The notes under the pieces are model-generated. The model was not told where the DNA came from. It made no database searches and saw only the letters and a program-made list of their open reading frames with translations. The position numbers and the translations under genes were made by a program. A DNA stretch of 64,000 nt from Ditylenchus dipsaci (Eukaryota > Nematoda > Chromadorea > Rhabditida > Anguinidae). Within the stretch, counting starts at the first letter, position 1; the number at the start of each line of letters is the position of its first letter. Positions 1-12,364 of this stretch are shown one piece after another. The stretch is taken from positions 493,294 to 557,293 of the forward strand of contig SADC01001309.1 in assembly GCA_004194705.1 (NCBI GenBank), in the 5' to 3' direction.

Positions 1-1340
1 TCTGGTTCCAGTCAGCAATTGGAAATAGCGCATCCTTGATTGACTTCCCACACTTTCGGCCTCGGATGTATGTACGTTCAAAATAGTTCATGTAGTCTAA
101 AAATTTATTACTTGAAAATATTATCAACAAGAAATACCTTCCAAATTAATAGACAAATCAAAGTTTGCGATTTCTTGACACGCAAGCAGTTCTTCTCTGA
201 CTTCTTCAAAACCTATTTCAACTTGTTTGATTGGAAGAAAGGAAAGAGCCACAAGAGATCTGAACAGCACTCGAGCGGAGTCATCATTGTAGGCTGGCTG
301 AAGCTGTTTCCACTGCACATGTGCGAACGCATTTTTTGAGAGGTGGAACAAGCAAAAGTTCACATCAAATTGGTCACCGAAAACGTCAAGGAGAGCATTG
401 ACCGGGGCAAGTTCGAAATCTGAAAGAAGAATTTAGATTGGTGCATGAATTAGAAACTTGCCTGCCATAACTGATTCTGGGCGGAGATTACTGTCATAAC
501 CATGCAGAGATTGAAACATCCGCAAGTAAGTTTCTTCTGACTTATTCGGAAGCAGAGCGTAGAAGCATGGCAATGAAGAATCACCGATAAAGACATTGAT
601 CGTGAAGAGCTGATAAAAGCTTTTTGGAGAGCAGAAGAATGTGCCGTCAATGGCCCAACAAGGATACTTTCGAAGAAGACCAACACCCATTTCGGATAGG
701 AACGCGAAAATCACTGGCTTATCCGGCTGAGTAGTTCTAGAAAAATGTGAACACAAATGAGTGATGTGAAAAAATTACCTTGAATCATTTAATAGAAATC
801 GTTGCCCTTGTTTGGTGTTCTTGAAGCAGTCAATCCAGATAACTTCGTCTACTGGCTTGTCAACACTAGATGCTCCAATTGGTTGGCGTGCTTGCTGAAC
901 CATCTGCTGCAAAGAGCGATCCGAAGGAAGAGAAATCAGCTGTTCATCTGATAAATTCGACTTTGCGGCTTCTACGATGAGTCCAACCCTCATTCCAATA
1001 ACGCGCACTGCATCTCCTTTCACTCGCACTATGCGTTGACGAAGCTAAAAAGTACTTTACGTAAGAAAAAACGTTAATAATTACACGCCTGGAAATTGCT
1101 TTGACTCTTCCGACAAGTGTGCGACTTAGTTTGCGTAAGATTCTCAGTTAAGCCATATTTGGAGGTTGCCTTTCCACCGCAAATTCGAACGCAACGCCAG
1201 TTCTGAACTGTCTTAACAGAATTCGCATAAGCTTTGCGCATTTCATAACCGTTACACATCACTAGTACTTTACCTTGCTCGTTTTGCTGATCGAAGCCAT
1301 ATTCTATAAAAATTAAGGCAATATAATATTTATCAACCAT
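1..1340 (-). CDS. FLYWCH zinc-finger MULE-family transposase, 5 exons, C-terminus beyond left edge
   Basis: Cut-and-paste transposase of the MULE (Mutator-like) superfamily with an N-terminal FLYWCH DNA-binding finger. Exons on the complement: 1340-1089, 1044-779, 736-462, 419-138, 96-1. Exon 1 carries the FLYWCH region (WRC, then CGG, then a KSHTC stretch). Exon 3 has the MULE core: WAIDGTFFCSP, QLFTINVFIG, then ALLPNKSEETY. Joining exons 3 and 4 restores VMADFELAPVNA with the second catalytic Asp, followed by CLFHLSKNAFAHVQ. Exon 5 gives YFERTYIRGRK and LFPIADWN, the usual C-terminal signature. The frame is open across all joins, so this copy looks recently active or under selection. The exon 3/4 intron (461-420, 42 nt) starts GCAAGT, and the exon 1/2 join also needs a GC donor. 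The start Met (1340) is uncertain because an acceptor-like ATAG lies just inside it. Confidence 0.85.
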
Positions 1341-1444
1341 TCTAGTACTATAAGAAACCGCAACACAACAAGAGAGTACACAGAGAAAAGAAAAGGGAAA
1401 TAATCTAGACCAAATTTGGCTGAAGCCCTTATTTAAAAAGAAAT

Positions 1445-1535
1445 TTAAAAAAGTTGGCGGAAATCAGCTTTGCGGAAACCAGTTTGGCGGAAAGCAGTTG
1501 GCGGAAAGCAGTTTGGCGGAAATAAGTGTGAACCG
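1445..1535. repeat. Short minisatellite, GGCGGAAAGCAGTTT unit
   Basis: About four to five imperfect copies of a 13-15 bp unit (GCGGAAACCAGTTT, GGCGGAAAGCAGTT and variants) lie head to tail just upstream of the MULE gene. Confidence 0.6.
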
Positions 1536-2569
1536 TAAGGATTCCGATTCCACCAGTCGTTTCTAACATGAAAACTATTTTGCCACTATAGCGCGATTCT
1601 ATTTACAAAAAGAGGTCGCGCTATAGCGGAAACCGCGGATCTTCTCGTTAAAACAGTTTTAATGTTTAGAAACGACTAGTATAACCAAAATCTTTACAAT
1701 ATCTTGGACTAGACTGGCGGATCAATTTTGGAAAAAGTTTCCAAAAAGTAAGGTGAAAAAATGCTCAGACCCTAGACGGGAACGAACTTAAAGAGTCGCG
1801 TTATAGAGCGACTCGACTGTATACTATATAAGCTCTAGATTGCAAAATTTCAATGGTGTTTAAAGGAGCCCTATTATAATATCCGAAAGTTATTTTTTAC
1901 ATTTTTAATGAATGAAAACAATTTTGATCTTTAAATGTTTTTTGAATTTTCAAGTAGGGTAGGAAACAGGATTAGTTCCGCAATGGTTATTAAAAAATTT
2001 AATATTCTTAAAAATGGACTGACTATGATACCTGCTTTGCAGAAATCAAAAAATTCGTAAAGAAAGACTTCTAGGAGTATTTTTTGTTCCAAATCGAAAT
2101 TTTAATGAATGCTTTTGCTCAACTTTAATTTTTTGCATTTTTCAACAAACACGCAAAATATTCGCATTTAATTATATCTTATTGACTTTCACTTATAATA
2201 AATTTTTATTAGCTGAACTGCCTAAATTTACACAACACAAAGCCTTTTAAAAATTAACTTTTTTACATCTTTATATAGTAAGTCACACTGTTTTTTGTTT
2301 CTTTTTGACTTTTCCTTTTGCAATCGATAGTGCTGAGTGTGCTCTTTAGATTATGTTATTGTAGAGCATTGCGTCTCCAGCCGGTTTTTGAGAAGTCAGA
2401 AAATTAAGCATTCTAATAACTAAAGAACATTGAGTAACAGGAATTTTTTATCTTTGTTGTCTCGAGAAGTATTAAAAATTTATTAGTGAATTTCGAATTT
2501 TGATAGCTGAACCGAATACACATCTGTTGTTGAAATTCCGGTATTATCCGCTGAAAAAATACCTCATAC

Positions 2570-2860
2570 CGACAACCCCAAACGCATCCATAATCATCCC
2601 GAAATACCAGAAACCACTTTATCACCCCATATCACCTAAAACCCCTTAACGACTTCAAACCACCAAAACTTAGCCCACTCAGAAGATATAAAAGACTCTA
2701 ACCACCCCGAAGTACATTAGACCACTCCAAATCACCCTAAACCAACCTGAGCCAACCCAGACCACCCTAAATCACCCTGAACCACCTCAAACTGTTTTGA
2801 AGCCGTTCAACCACTTGAAACCAGCCTAAACACACATCATACTACCGTGAACACATATAT
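2570..2860. repeat. Degenerate ACCACCC/AATCACCC minisatellite
   Basis: The stretch is built of loosely repeating 11-14 bp units such as AACCACCC, AATCACCCTGA and AGACCACCC. It is strongly purine/pyrimidine skewed. Decay is heavy and no fixed period is kept. Confidence 0.5.
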
Positions 2861-3372
2861 ACTTTAAAAAAAGTGATGGTAAGGGTGGTGGTTGCCAGGT
2901 AGGTTAAACAGGAGAAAAAATAAAGCTTGCTCTTCAAGGACATATTTTGTCATAAAAAATTAATAATTGAAATATCACAAAGATGGATCCGATTCAGTAG
3001 CAAAGTAAATTTTCCTGCGCCTAAGCATAAATCTAATTAAAAAATAATAAAATGGCCTTAAAATTTGGAAAAACAATAAATAATCAAAAAGTGTTACAAA
3101 AAGCGTCGAATATGCAATGTTTGTTGACCAAAAATTTAGTTCCTTAAAAATAAAATAAATCTTTTGTTTGTGTTGATTAAAGCAGAAGCAAGGATTGCAC
3201 GCATCTAATTAGCTGAACTATCACTGTTGTGCCTTCCACAAGCACAATATTATCATAAAAACTATTCAAGGACTCCAAAGCCGATAAGTAGTTTATTTTA
3301 TTGTTTGCTATAAGTAAAGGTATAAATGTTATAAAAATTTTAACAAATTTAAATTTATTTTTTACTTCATTA

Positions 3373-6300
3373 ATGTTTTGGAAATTTTCTTTTTTGTGTG
3401 CTCTACTTGTAGCTGTTTTCCTAGCATATTGGATCCGATTCAGTAGCAAAGTAAATTTTGTGGTCCAGCTACCTGAATTTGAGGCCACTGGTTTTGCCTA
3501 TTACCATGAAGAAACACGAGAGAAGATATCAAAGGTCTACCTAAGTCTTCCTTATGTCCAACCTCCAGTGGGTGATCTCAAGCTTGAGGTACCTTTATTT
3601 TTGGCCCGAAATAATGTGTCTACATAAAAGTTGGTATTTTGAAGAAAACAAGTCGACCAATATTTGACTTTCTGCCTTGGCGATCCAAGGCAAATCAGTG
3701 TTTTTGTCAAATTTTCGTCGAAAAAAATTCTGTGAAGAAAGATGTGAAGAAAAGGGCTAGAAAACAGCTTTTTTTCGTTTAAAGCATACGACAATCACTT
3801 AGAAGTCATTTAAATATGATTTGCAAAATATTATAAAATGCGCACTTGAAAAAATTTTCAAATCTTTTTAAAAAAATTAAGTCATATTGGGGCTTATAGA
3901 CCAAATTGGGCAAAAAAATCAACAGAGGTGAGCAAGGCAAAAAAACACTCCAAATTTTTGCACTAGAGGCAAAATTGCAAACAAAGTTATTCGGATTATA
4001 TTTTTCACTTTTAAGAAGAGAGTTTATTAGAGGGCGAAATAGTGATAGAACGACGATAAAAATTTGAAATATTGTCACAACAAAAGCAACGTATAGTTAA
4101 AAAAAGTACACGCTAATATTTTTTTGCGTGCTCTGCATGCGTCCAAAAAACTCAGGCTTTACTAACAAACTCAAACTGCCAAATTCAGCATCCAAGACCG
4201 TTGACAGAAGATCCAAATAGGAAACTGCAAAGTTTTAGCATGCCTCGTGGATGTCATCAACAGGAAGACATGAGTCAATATAATCTGACTACTTCCGAAG
4301 ATTGCCTCTACCTAAATATATTGGTACCGATCCAGGATTCAGAAGATCCATCTGGTTACCCTGTGTTAGTTTGGATTCACGGAGGTGGATTTGTGTATGG
4401 ATTAAATGAGTTCTACGGCTGGAAACAACTGGCCAAGCATTTTAATCCTAGAAACGTGATTGTAGTGACTATCCAATATAGGGTGGCTTTTTGGGGTAAG
4501 CAATGCCTTTTGATGTTACTTAATGTGCAAGCCAAGAATATTTAAAGCCCATCTTTTTTCGGCCATTTTTGGCTACAGTTTAAAAAAAGGTATTTCCTTC
4601 CCCGAAATCCGGTATTTGGTTCATTAGGTTTTTGACCTAATTTTTAACATCTACTATTGGCACGTAACATACTAAATGGAATTGGATATCTGGGCTACAT
4701 TTTTATACCGTATTTTGTTCTAATTGAAGCCCCGATGCTTGTAGTTAGGTAAATTCAAACATTTTTGTTTACAAAATTTATTTTTTAATCATTTAATTTA
4801 TTTTATTTTTGATAATTCTTTTGGTGCTACTTGGCTTAAAAACCCGAATATCATGTTTTTGAAAAACGATCGGCGAACTCGGAATAATTGCGACATTTTG
4901 GACTAGACGGCTATTTTGACTGGATTTGCGGTTTACAAAAAAGGTTTCGTCCCTTTAAATTATTCTTCTTTACTGAAAATTCAAATATTTGTACCTTTTG
5001 AAACTTAAAAAGTTCAGTCCTACATAATTACAGGTTTTTTCTCACTTGGCGATGACCAAAACGCAGGCAATCTCGGTTTCTGGGATCAAACAGCAGCTTT
5101 AGCCTTTATCAACAAACGTATCCACCTGTTCGGAGGCAATCCCAACAGGGTTACAGTCTGGGGAAATAGTGCTGGAAGTGCATCAAGCCATTCTCTCACC
5201 ATTTCACCCCATTCAAATAAATATTTCCATCAGGTAATCCAGTCGAGTGGCAGTTTCTACAACTTGTGGACCCACACTCACAAGACCTATGACATGTCTA
5301 AAGAGATAGCTGAGAAATTGGGCTGTCAACACAAAGATTCCAAAAACATTAAAGAGTGCTTGAAGAAAGTTCCAGTAGAGAAGATCTGGGCAGTGACTAA
5401 GCCTTATGTAAGTTTTTCCATAGATTTTAATGTGAAAGTTTGTGTCAAAAAAGAGTGCTTTCCATTTTTTCGCTATTACCAATTTGGAACTGCAAATTAC
5501 TGAAATCTAGGACCCAATTTTCAAACTGTTAATTTTCTAACTTTTTATTACCAAAATTTAGCCCTGCATCTAAACTTCCAAAAAGCTATAAAACTCTATT
5601 GGATGATTTCAAAACTTCAGAGACTTATGGGTTTAATGTGAATAACCTAAACCAATCAACTTACTTTGTTCAAACATGTAAATGTTTCAACTTTTCAAGC
5701 CATTAAATTTTTATAGCTTTTTGGAAAGCTGAGATCCAGAGTCAGACTTTGGTAGATGTTCTTATGTTGAAAAAGGCTAGAAAATGCAATTTTAAAAAAT
5801 TAGGTGCTGGATTTTACTAATTAGGTGCTACGTTTAAATTTCATCCATTTTTAATATCTTGTTTGTAACTGGCATCGTGGCTATTTCTGCCTACAATTAC
5901 GAGCCTTTTCCATTATTTACCACGTTTCTACGCCCAAACAACCTCCTTGTTAGATAAACCAAATAAATGTCACTACATTTTTAACATAAAACAACTTCAA
6001 ATTTCTGACCAAAACATCTAAAAATTGTTTGAAGGGTCTGATGCGCAACAGCATCAATCCTATATGGTGGACACCAGTTATGGACAACCATTTTTTTGCG
6101 GGAAAAACCATATCTCAACTTACTGAAGAAGCACCAAAAAAACCGACAATATACGGACTAGTCAAAGGGAAGGTTTGATAGTTGGTGAGTTGTCCTTTTT
6201 AAAATTCATTGTATCCTTAAAGCTTTGGTTTAGCTCTAATGGGAGAGAACCCAGTGACCTCAGTGTTTGCCTATCACCATGGAGTTAGGACTCAAGATCA

Positions 6301-8028
6301 GCACCTATACACCAAAGCCAACTTGACAAATTATTTGAAAACAATAACAACAGCGGAAGATGTTGCTGGAGACAAGGCAGATCAATTGCTTAATATCTCG
6401 GAAAGCTATTACTATAGAGATGAATATTTGGCCGAACAGGATCCAAAGTTTTGGTACAAAAGATTTGTTGAGGTATGTCATTATAAGTCAAACTAGTAGA
6501 CTTAACCAGTGATTGAACAAGCAAAATCGTGGTTCCAACATGAATCATGGAAGTTTGTTTTGAAAGCAGATTAAATCCAAAATTATTGTTGGACGTGAAG
6601 AGAGAAGAGGTTTTGGGGTTTTGTCACCTCCAGTCACCATTTCGGACTTAATCTCCGTTCAAAAAACTGTCAAATTAGTCGAAGGTGAGCCGGAGGCATA
6701 AATAGAGTGTTTACAATGGAGGTCGAAAGTCCGATGTGAAAGTATTTGAGATGCCGTAGCTCTGCAAAAATTTGCAGATCTGGATCGATCTTTCGAGTTT
6801 TTTTTTGAAAAATGTCCGGCTCTAACTAGGAAAAAAATGTCCCAGCAAAAGTATCTGCTTCCGAAAAACTTCTCTAGAGTTGGTTAATACTACGTAGAAA
6901 GAAGAATCGTTGGATTCCACGCAGGATTCTACCGTAGAAATGATAATTTAAAAAATTGTAGCTTTTTGTGTGGTGTATAACCTAGTAGCATCAAATATTT
7001 GTTGTCACTTGAGACAAATTTTAGTTTAAATTGACTTTTGTTGAATTTGTCCTTATTGAGAACGGGACTTATAAGGCGGGGACCGGACACTGCCGTCGTT
7101 ATTGGGAGCGTGACCTTATTACGAGCGTCCTTATTAAGAGCGTCAAGTCAGCCTTATTTTTTGTAAGCCAAACAAAAAAATATGTCCTTGTTGAGAGGGC
7201 GTCCTTAATTGGAGCGTCCTTATCGGCAGCGTCGACTGTAGAAATAAGCGTAGAAAAGTTGTAGAGTTCCAGAGAATTCTACGTAGAATTGGAATTCGAC
7301 GTAGAACGTCACCTAACCCTAGGTTTTCCTGAAAGTTCTGTCCGTTTTTTTACTAAATTTTTGTTGCATTGTGTTTTTATAATTTTTTGACAAGTTTGAA
7401 AAGTTGACTTAATTTTTGCTGACAAATATCGGCTACAAAATAAAAGTTCAATTTCTCAAAATTTGTCGAAAATTTCATAAAAAGCACAATGCCACAAAAA
7501 TTACATCAAAAACGGACAGAATCTTTGGGGCAATCTAATATTTGCTGTTAATCATTTTTTTACTATTTATAGCTAGCCAGCGATGAAACTTTCTTTGGCG
7601 GCATATTAGTAGAAATAGCAGAAAAGCTGGAACTTGGTTGGCCTCAATACATGTATTTTATGGACTACATTCATGTGGATCACCGAGATTTAGTGGGTAT
7701 ACCGACCTACACTCCCCATGCTTACGAATACCAATACTTGATGGATTGCATTCCATATTTTCCAGTGGATAAATCTTCATTCAGCTCTGAAGAACTGGAA
7801 CTAACAGAACAATTAGTCTCTAGTTTCGCTCAATTTGTTAAGACTGGCAATCCAACTACTCAAAAGCAAAAGTGGAATGAAATAAAAAATGCTGAAGAAA
7901 TTGAATATTTGCATGTTAGTGAAAAAATAAGCATCCAAAAAGGCTTTTTTGATCAAATCGGACAGATTTGGAGAAAATTTTATGCTGATGTATATATGCT
8001 ACAAAACTCTAATAAAAAGATTTTATAA
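3373..8028 (+). pseudogene. Carboxylesterase type B, membrane-anchored, six exons with one frameshift
   Basis: Serine hydrolase of the carboxylesterase/cholinesterase family. Exons: 3373-3588, 4189-4495, 5034-5407, 6035-6184, 6234-6472, 7573-8028. Met 3373 opens a hydrophobic segment (SFLCALLVAVFLAYWI) that looks like a signal anchor. Motifs in order: PPVGDLKLE, EDCLYLN, the oxyanion loop HGGGFVYG, GNSAGSAS with the nucleophile Ser codon at 5168-5170 (Asn replaces the usual Glu of GESAG), APKKPTIYG, and TPHAYEYQYL with the catalytic His at about 7717. All joins keep phase except within exon 4. After VK (6166) one base is missing, and reading resumes as EGLIV, where E is the expected catalytic Glu. 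Summed exons are 1742 nt, one short of 581 codons. This is either a young pseudogene or a sequencing error. A poly(A) signal lies at about 8060. Confidence 0.85.
7031..7264. repeat. Intronic GTCCTTATT-AGAGCGTC minisatellite
   Basis: Imperfect units such as GTCCTTATTAAGAGCGTC recur in the last esterase intron. Flanks have self-complementary GAATTCTACGTAGAATT-like pieces. It resembles the CGTTATTGAGAGTG repeats at 48400-48540, so it is probably mobile-element debris and not coding. Confidence 0.5.
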
Positions 8029-8057
8029 TATTTTGATCTGGTCTGTGTCAATTTACT

Positions 8058-8066
8058 TCAAATAAA
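8058..8066 (+). terminator. Poly(A) signal of the esterase
   Basis: An AATAAA hexamer stands about 30 bp after the esterase stop codon. Confidence 0.55.
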
Positions 8067-8776
8067 GTATGTGAGCTAGAATTTTCACCCTGCGGACGTG
8101 TTTTATCATTCGACTTCACAGATATTACGAGGAAATGTCAAAAAAAATTATAAACTAATATAGGTTTCCGAAAAAGTTAATTTATATTGATTAATTGCTT
8201 AAAAAAAGATATTCAGAGTCTGTCACGCTTTTTTGACTTCGGAGGCCAAAAAATGGGTCTAAACGGCGTAATCATTTTTTTCACTGATTTTGCCGTGTTT
8301 CCCAGGATGTCAGCTTTCGTTAAAAAAAACGATAAAAAAGTGATTTCTAATAGGAGATATACATAGGAGATATACTTCCCTCCAAATTGGATATGGTAAA
8401 TTTTAGCCTGGATTTTGGACAGATTTTCGTAAAAAAAACATAATTTTGGCCCACTTTTTGCAAACTCTTCTCGAACCTTTTGAAATAATTCACAATTATT
8501 AATACGTACAAACACGATGTGGGCGCCGATACCGACTCTTGTACTGACATAACTTTTCTTTTGCGGCATAATTAAGTTTCATTCCAGTACTGTTAAAAAA
8601 TTTTTGATTTAATGTTGACTAATTTTTTCTTGCAAATATCACTTGCAAAAAACTTTTCACTAAAAATTCAAAAAAACAAATTTTTGCATTGCGTTGGCGT
8701 TATGCCTTTTTAGACAATTATTAAATTAAAATAATTTAAAAAAATTCGTTTATCGCTTTACATAGTCCTTCTAGTC
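8067..8776. other. Intergenic spacer between esterase and ADCK1 genes
   Basis: AT-rich with no supportable gene. The tract near 8380-8420 (TTTTAGCCTGGATTTTGG) recurs in the tandem repeat at 49100-49460, so part of it is dispersed repeat. Confidence 0.5.
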
Positions 8777-11700
8777 ATGAGCTTGTTTTCAAGAAAATTT
8801 TAAAAACTGCAGTCAAATACTCTGCTATAGGAGGTATTGGCGGATCCTCGCTCTACTTTTTCTACAAGAACAATTATTCTTTGGAAAATATTGGACTTAT
8901 TAGATTTGGAAGGGCTGGATTCACGGTATTTTTTTTGGGCAATGTTTGCAGAAATGATCAACACTTCTGTTCTTTCAAGGCTTCCTCTGTGATAATCGAC
9001 TACAAATGGTCTTTGTTTGGTCTGAGCACAGACAATGACACCTACCAGACCAAGCTAAAGGCTTGCCACTCGAGAAGTGCTCAGAAACTGTTAGATTTGG
9101 CCAGAAATAATGGAGGAGTATTCATTAAGGTTAAAATTAATCCATTTATCAGTCGAATCTTGTGTCAACCCAAAGTCAACTTATTTTTCTTATGATTTTT
9201 TCCCGCCAAAAAAAATAAACACATATGTAAAAGTTTGTGCGTATAATGAATAGGGCTATCTCAGCTATCAAATAGTGGGTCATTGACCACTTTCTTCAGT
9301 AAGAATGTGGAAAATTAATTTTTTGTTTGAAAAGCTAAAAAAAGGATTGAACACCCTGTATTTTCAGATAGGCCAACATGTGGCCGCCCTACAATACCTC
9401 TTGCCTGATGAATACACCTCTACACTCTCAGTGCTCCACTCCAGAGCGCCTGAAAGCGATTTGGAAGAGATCAAGATGGTCTGCAAAAACAGTTTGCACA
9501 AAGAGGTAGGCTAGTTTGAAATTGAATAAAAAATTAAAATTTGTTTATTTAGTTGGATGAGGTGTTTACGGATTTCAATCCTAAACCTTGTGGTGCAGCT
9601 TCTTTGGCTCAAGTGCATGAAGCCAGACTGAAAAAGACGGGAGAGAAAGTGGCAGTCAAAATTCAACATCCTAAAGTCAAGGCTCGCAGTGTGGTCGACA
9701 TAGCTACAATGGAGGTGGCTAATCCAATAAATAAAATGGGTTTGACTAATAATAAGATAGCCGGCTAATTTAGCCAATTCCTGATTCTCCGGCGTAATGG
9801 ACAACCCTGAAATAAATTTATAACTAGTCAAAATGTGAGCTCAAAAATACTAAATTCAGTTTTTCCTGAGAATAGCCTCAGCCGTGTTCCCAGACTTTCG
9901 ATTGGACTGGCTGCTAGAAGAGGCCAAGACCAACTTGCCTAGAGAACTGGACTTCTTGAATGAGGCCAAGAATGCAGACACCGTTCGAAAAATGTTTTCT
10001 CATCTCAAATTTTTAAGGGTAATTTCGACATTGGTGTTAGTACTAACCACACAAATACCATAAATTCAGGTGCCCAAAATACACCACGAGTATTCCACAG
10101 ATTTGGTGCTCACCATGGAGTTCTGTGAAGGTGGTCAGATTAACGACATTGAATATTTCGAAAAACACAAGCTCAACAAACATGAGGTACTTTTTTTTAA
10201 CAATGGCGTCAAACCACTAACTCCCATCCCCCGCCCCACACTTCATTCAAAGTGGTGTTTTTTGCATTTGGTTTTTGTACTACTTTTTGCAGACTCCTAT
10301 TTTGTAGCTCATCTCACTGGCTACAAATTTTACTTGCTCTTACTTTTTTTACTCCGACTCCAAAGACAACTTTAAAAAAAAAGCTATGGTAAAGTATAAT
10401 AATTCTATTTTCACAGATCGGCTTCCATTGGTCTTTAAATTCTTTTAGTATATATGGTATATTGCTGCTTGATGTGTAAATACTTAGAGATCTACGTGGC
10501 TGCAGGCCAAGCCATAAAGAAGACCAAAGTAAAATCGTATTTTCGACCTCTGATGTACTAATTTGTGGCTCAATAGAAGTTGATATGTGAACACAGAATT
10601 TCAAGATAGTGAAAAGAATAAATTAAAACCGCCAAAAAATTTGACCTATCCTGTACAATTTGATCAAGGATATACAATAACTGTGAAAAAGTCGTTTTTT
10701 AGATTTGCCGTAAGATTGGGCGCATCTACAGTGAGATGATTTTCAAAAAAGGGTTCATTCACTGCGACCCACATCCTGGTAACGTGCTTGTCAAAAGGAA
10801 CGAGGAAACTGGTGAAGAAGAAATCATCTTGCTGGATCATGGTCTTTATCAGGTACTACCTGAGATTTTCTGACCGATCTAATCTTGCTCTAGAACTTGG
10901 AAGAGACCACTCGAGTCAACTATTCGCACCTGTGGCTGGCCATCCTCAAGCACATATCCCATTTGCCCCGCCAGACTTACAAACAGCACATACCCAAGAC
11001 TTGGAAAGTGTGGCAGAGATGGCTTTTGCCGGAAGACAAGGTTGCCGACATCTGCAAAGACGAGATTGCCAGAATATGTGGAGAAATGGGTATAGGCGAG
11101 TACTTTGGCCTGTTTGCCTGCATTGTAACTATTTTATTTAAGTTGAATTATATAGTTACAACGTGTTTTTACAAATTTAGGTAGCTTCCCGATCCTGGGA
11201 GTCTATCAACAAAGGCATCACTAAAGTGGCTATTAAAGAAGAAGAGGTATGTTTTATCCGTGGCGCACACCTTTCGAAGAATGAGTCAGAAAGAGCGCAC
11301 GTGACCCAATTATCGTATATCCTCTAATAAGTCACCCTGCTTCATGAAGTCATTCCCTTAGGACTTTAAAGGGCCATTGCCGTCTCTGACAATGGTTTTT
11401 CCGCCAATTTAATTTACAATTTCATTCAATTTCCTAATCATGGAAGTTCTATACGGATTTTGCAACTTGGTTTCTGTTACAACCGTACCTAAAATTTTCT
11501 GCGCCCTTTGACAGTCACTGACGATCGTTGTGCATATTTTAGAAGTAGAGAAGAACGAATAAACGACTTTCGATAAAGCGGCATCTCTGGAGACCAGCCT
11601 GGCATACCGGTTTTAGTCTAATTTCTTTGTCGGTTAGCCAGTGCCTTTTTATATAAATTTGACTGTAAGAGCGTTTATTTAAGAGGAAGGAAATCCAGCA

Positions 11701-12068
11701 CTATGCCTCAACCCTAGTCCCTCAAATTCTAAAAGTGTTGGATTTGATGCCTCGACAAATGCTTCTGATTCTGAAGACTAATGATCTCCTTCGAAGCATT
11801 ACTTATCGTCTAGGCACACAAAACCGGCCAGACAGCTTCATTGAGGTACACAAATCGACAAATTATTGTAGAAAATAACAAAATCAAATTTAAGATGACA
11901 CGCTTCTGTGTTCGCTCAGTTTACCAGCACTCAATTAAAAAGAGTCATCATTGGATGGGTCAAATGAGGCTCTACCTTAGGATGTACTTAGTGCTATTTC
12001 AGATCTACGCTTTTGAACACTACTTGATGTTCAGAGAATACTTTGTGAAAACACCCTCATTGTTGTGA
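8777..12068 (+). CDS. ADCK1-type atypical kinase (UbiB/ABC1 family), 11 exons
   Basis: Mitochondrial atypical protein kinase-like ATPase of the UbiB/ADCK family; ADCK1 orthologs are tied to mitochondrial membrane and lipid homeostasis. Exons: 8777-8935, 8980-9129, 9368-9505, 9553-9714, 9860-10018, 10070-10186, 10703-10852, 10894-11124, 11181-11246, 11684-11845, 11895-12068. Visible signatures: N-terminal hydrophobic stretch with SSLYFFYKNN, RFGRAG, the KxGQ motif (FIK-IGQH across exons 2/3), LLPDEYTSTL, the Ala-rich loop CGAASLAQVHEA, VAVKIQHPKV (nucleotide-binding Lys), LPRELDFLNEA, MEFCEGGQI, catalytic HCDPHPGNVL, and the metal-binding LLDHGLYQ in place of DFG. The tail RQMLLILKTNDLLRS matches ADCK1. 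All later exons join in phase, giving about 555 residues. The start is unresolved: ATG 8777 is out of frame with the rest of exon 1 by one T in a T-run. Confidence 0.93.
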
Positions 12069-12111
12069 ATATAACTGACTATTAGGAGGACATGTATGTT
12101 TAGAGATAGTT

Positions 12112-12122
12112 AATAATAAATA
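12112..12122 (+). terminator. Poly(A) signal of the ADCK1-type gene
   Basis: AATAAATATG lies about 45 bp beyond the stop codon. Confidence 0.5.
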
Positions 12123-12364
12123 TGATTTGCATTTTACACATCAGTGTTGGTATTTAACTACAGGGACGGCAAGGAATTTTTTAGGAAACAGTGAAAAATG
12201 GTTAGAATTCATAGAGTAAGTCTATAAAAGTAACTTTGCTAAATAATTGCTTTTTCTGCATTCCTGAAATTTTGTAAGTCAAGTCGTTTTGGCAATGGGT
12301 TTACCAATTGATTGCTTAAAGCCTTTAAGTTAAAGGGGGGGGGGGAAGCCATTTATGTTTGAAA

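Larger units (their letters stand above)
1341..3372. other. AT-rich intergenic spacer with short repeats
   Basis: I see no gene here. It holds a GGCGGAAAGCAGTTT repeat, pogo-like terminal fragments near 1585-1830 (CGCGCTATAGCG palindromes and an end reading GACTCGACTGTA), and a degenerate ACCACCC-rich array at about 2570-2860. A 30-bp exact copy of part of the downstream esterase exon 1 lies at about 2984-3013. Confidence 0.6.
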
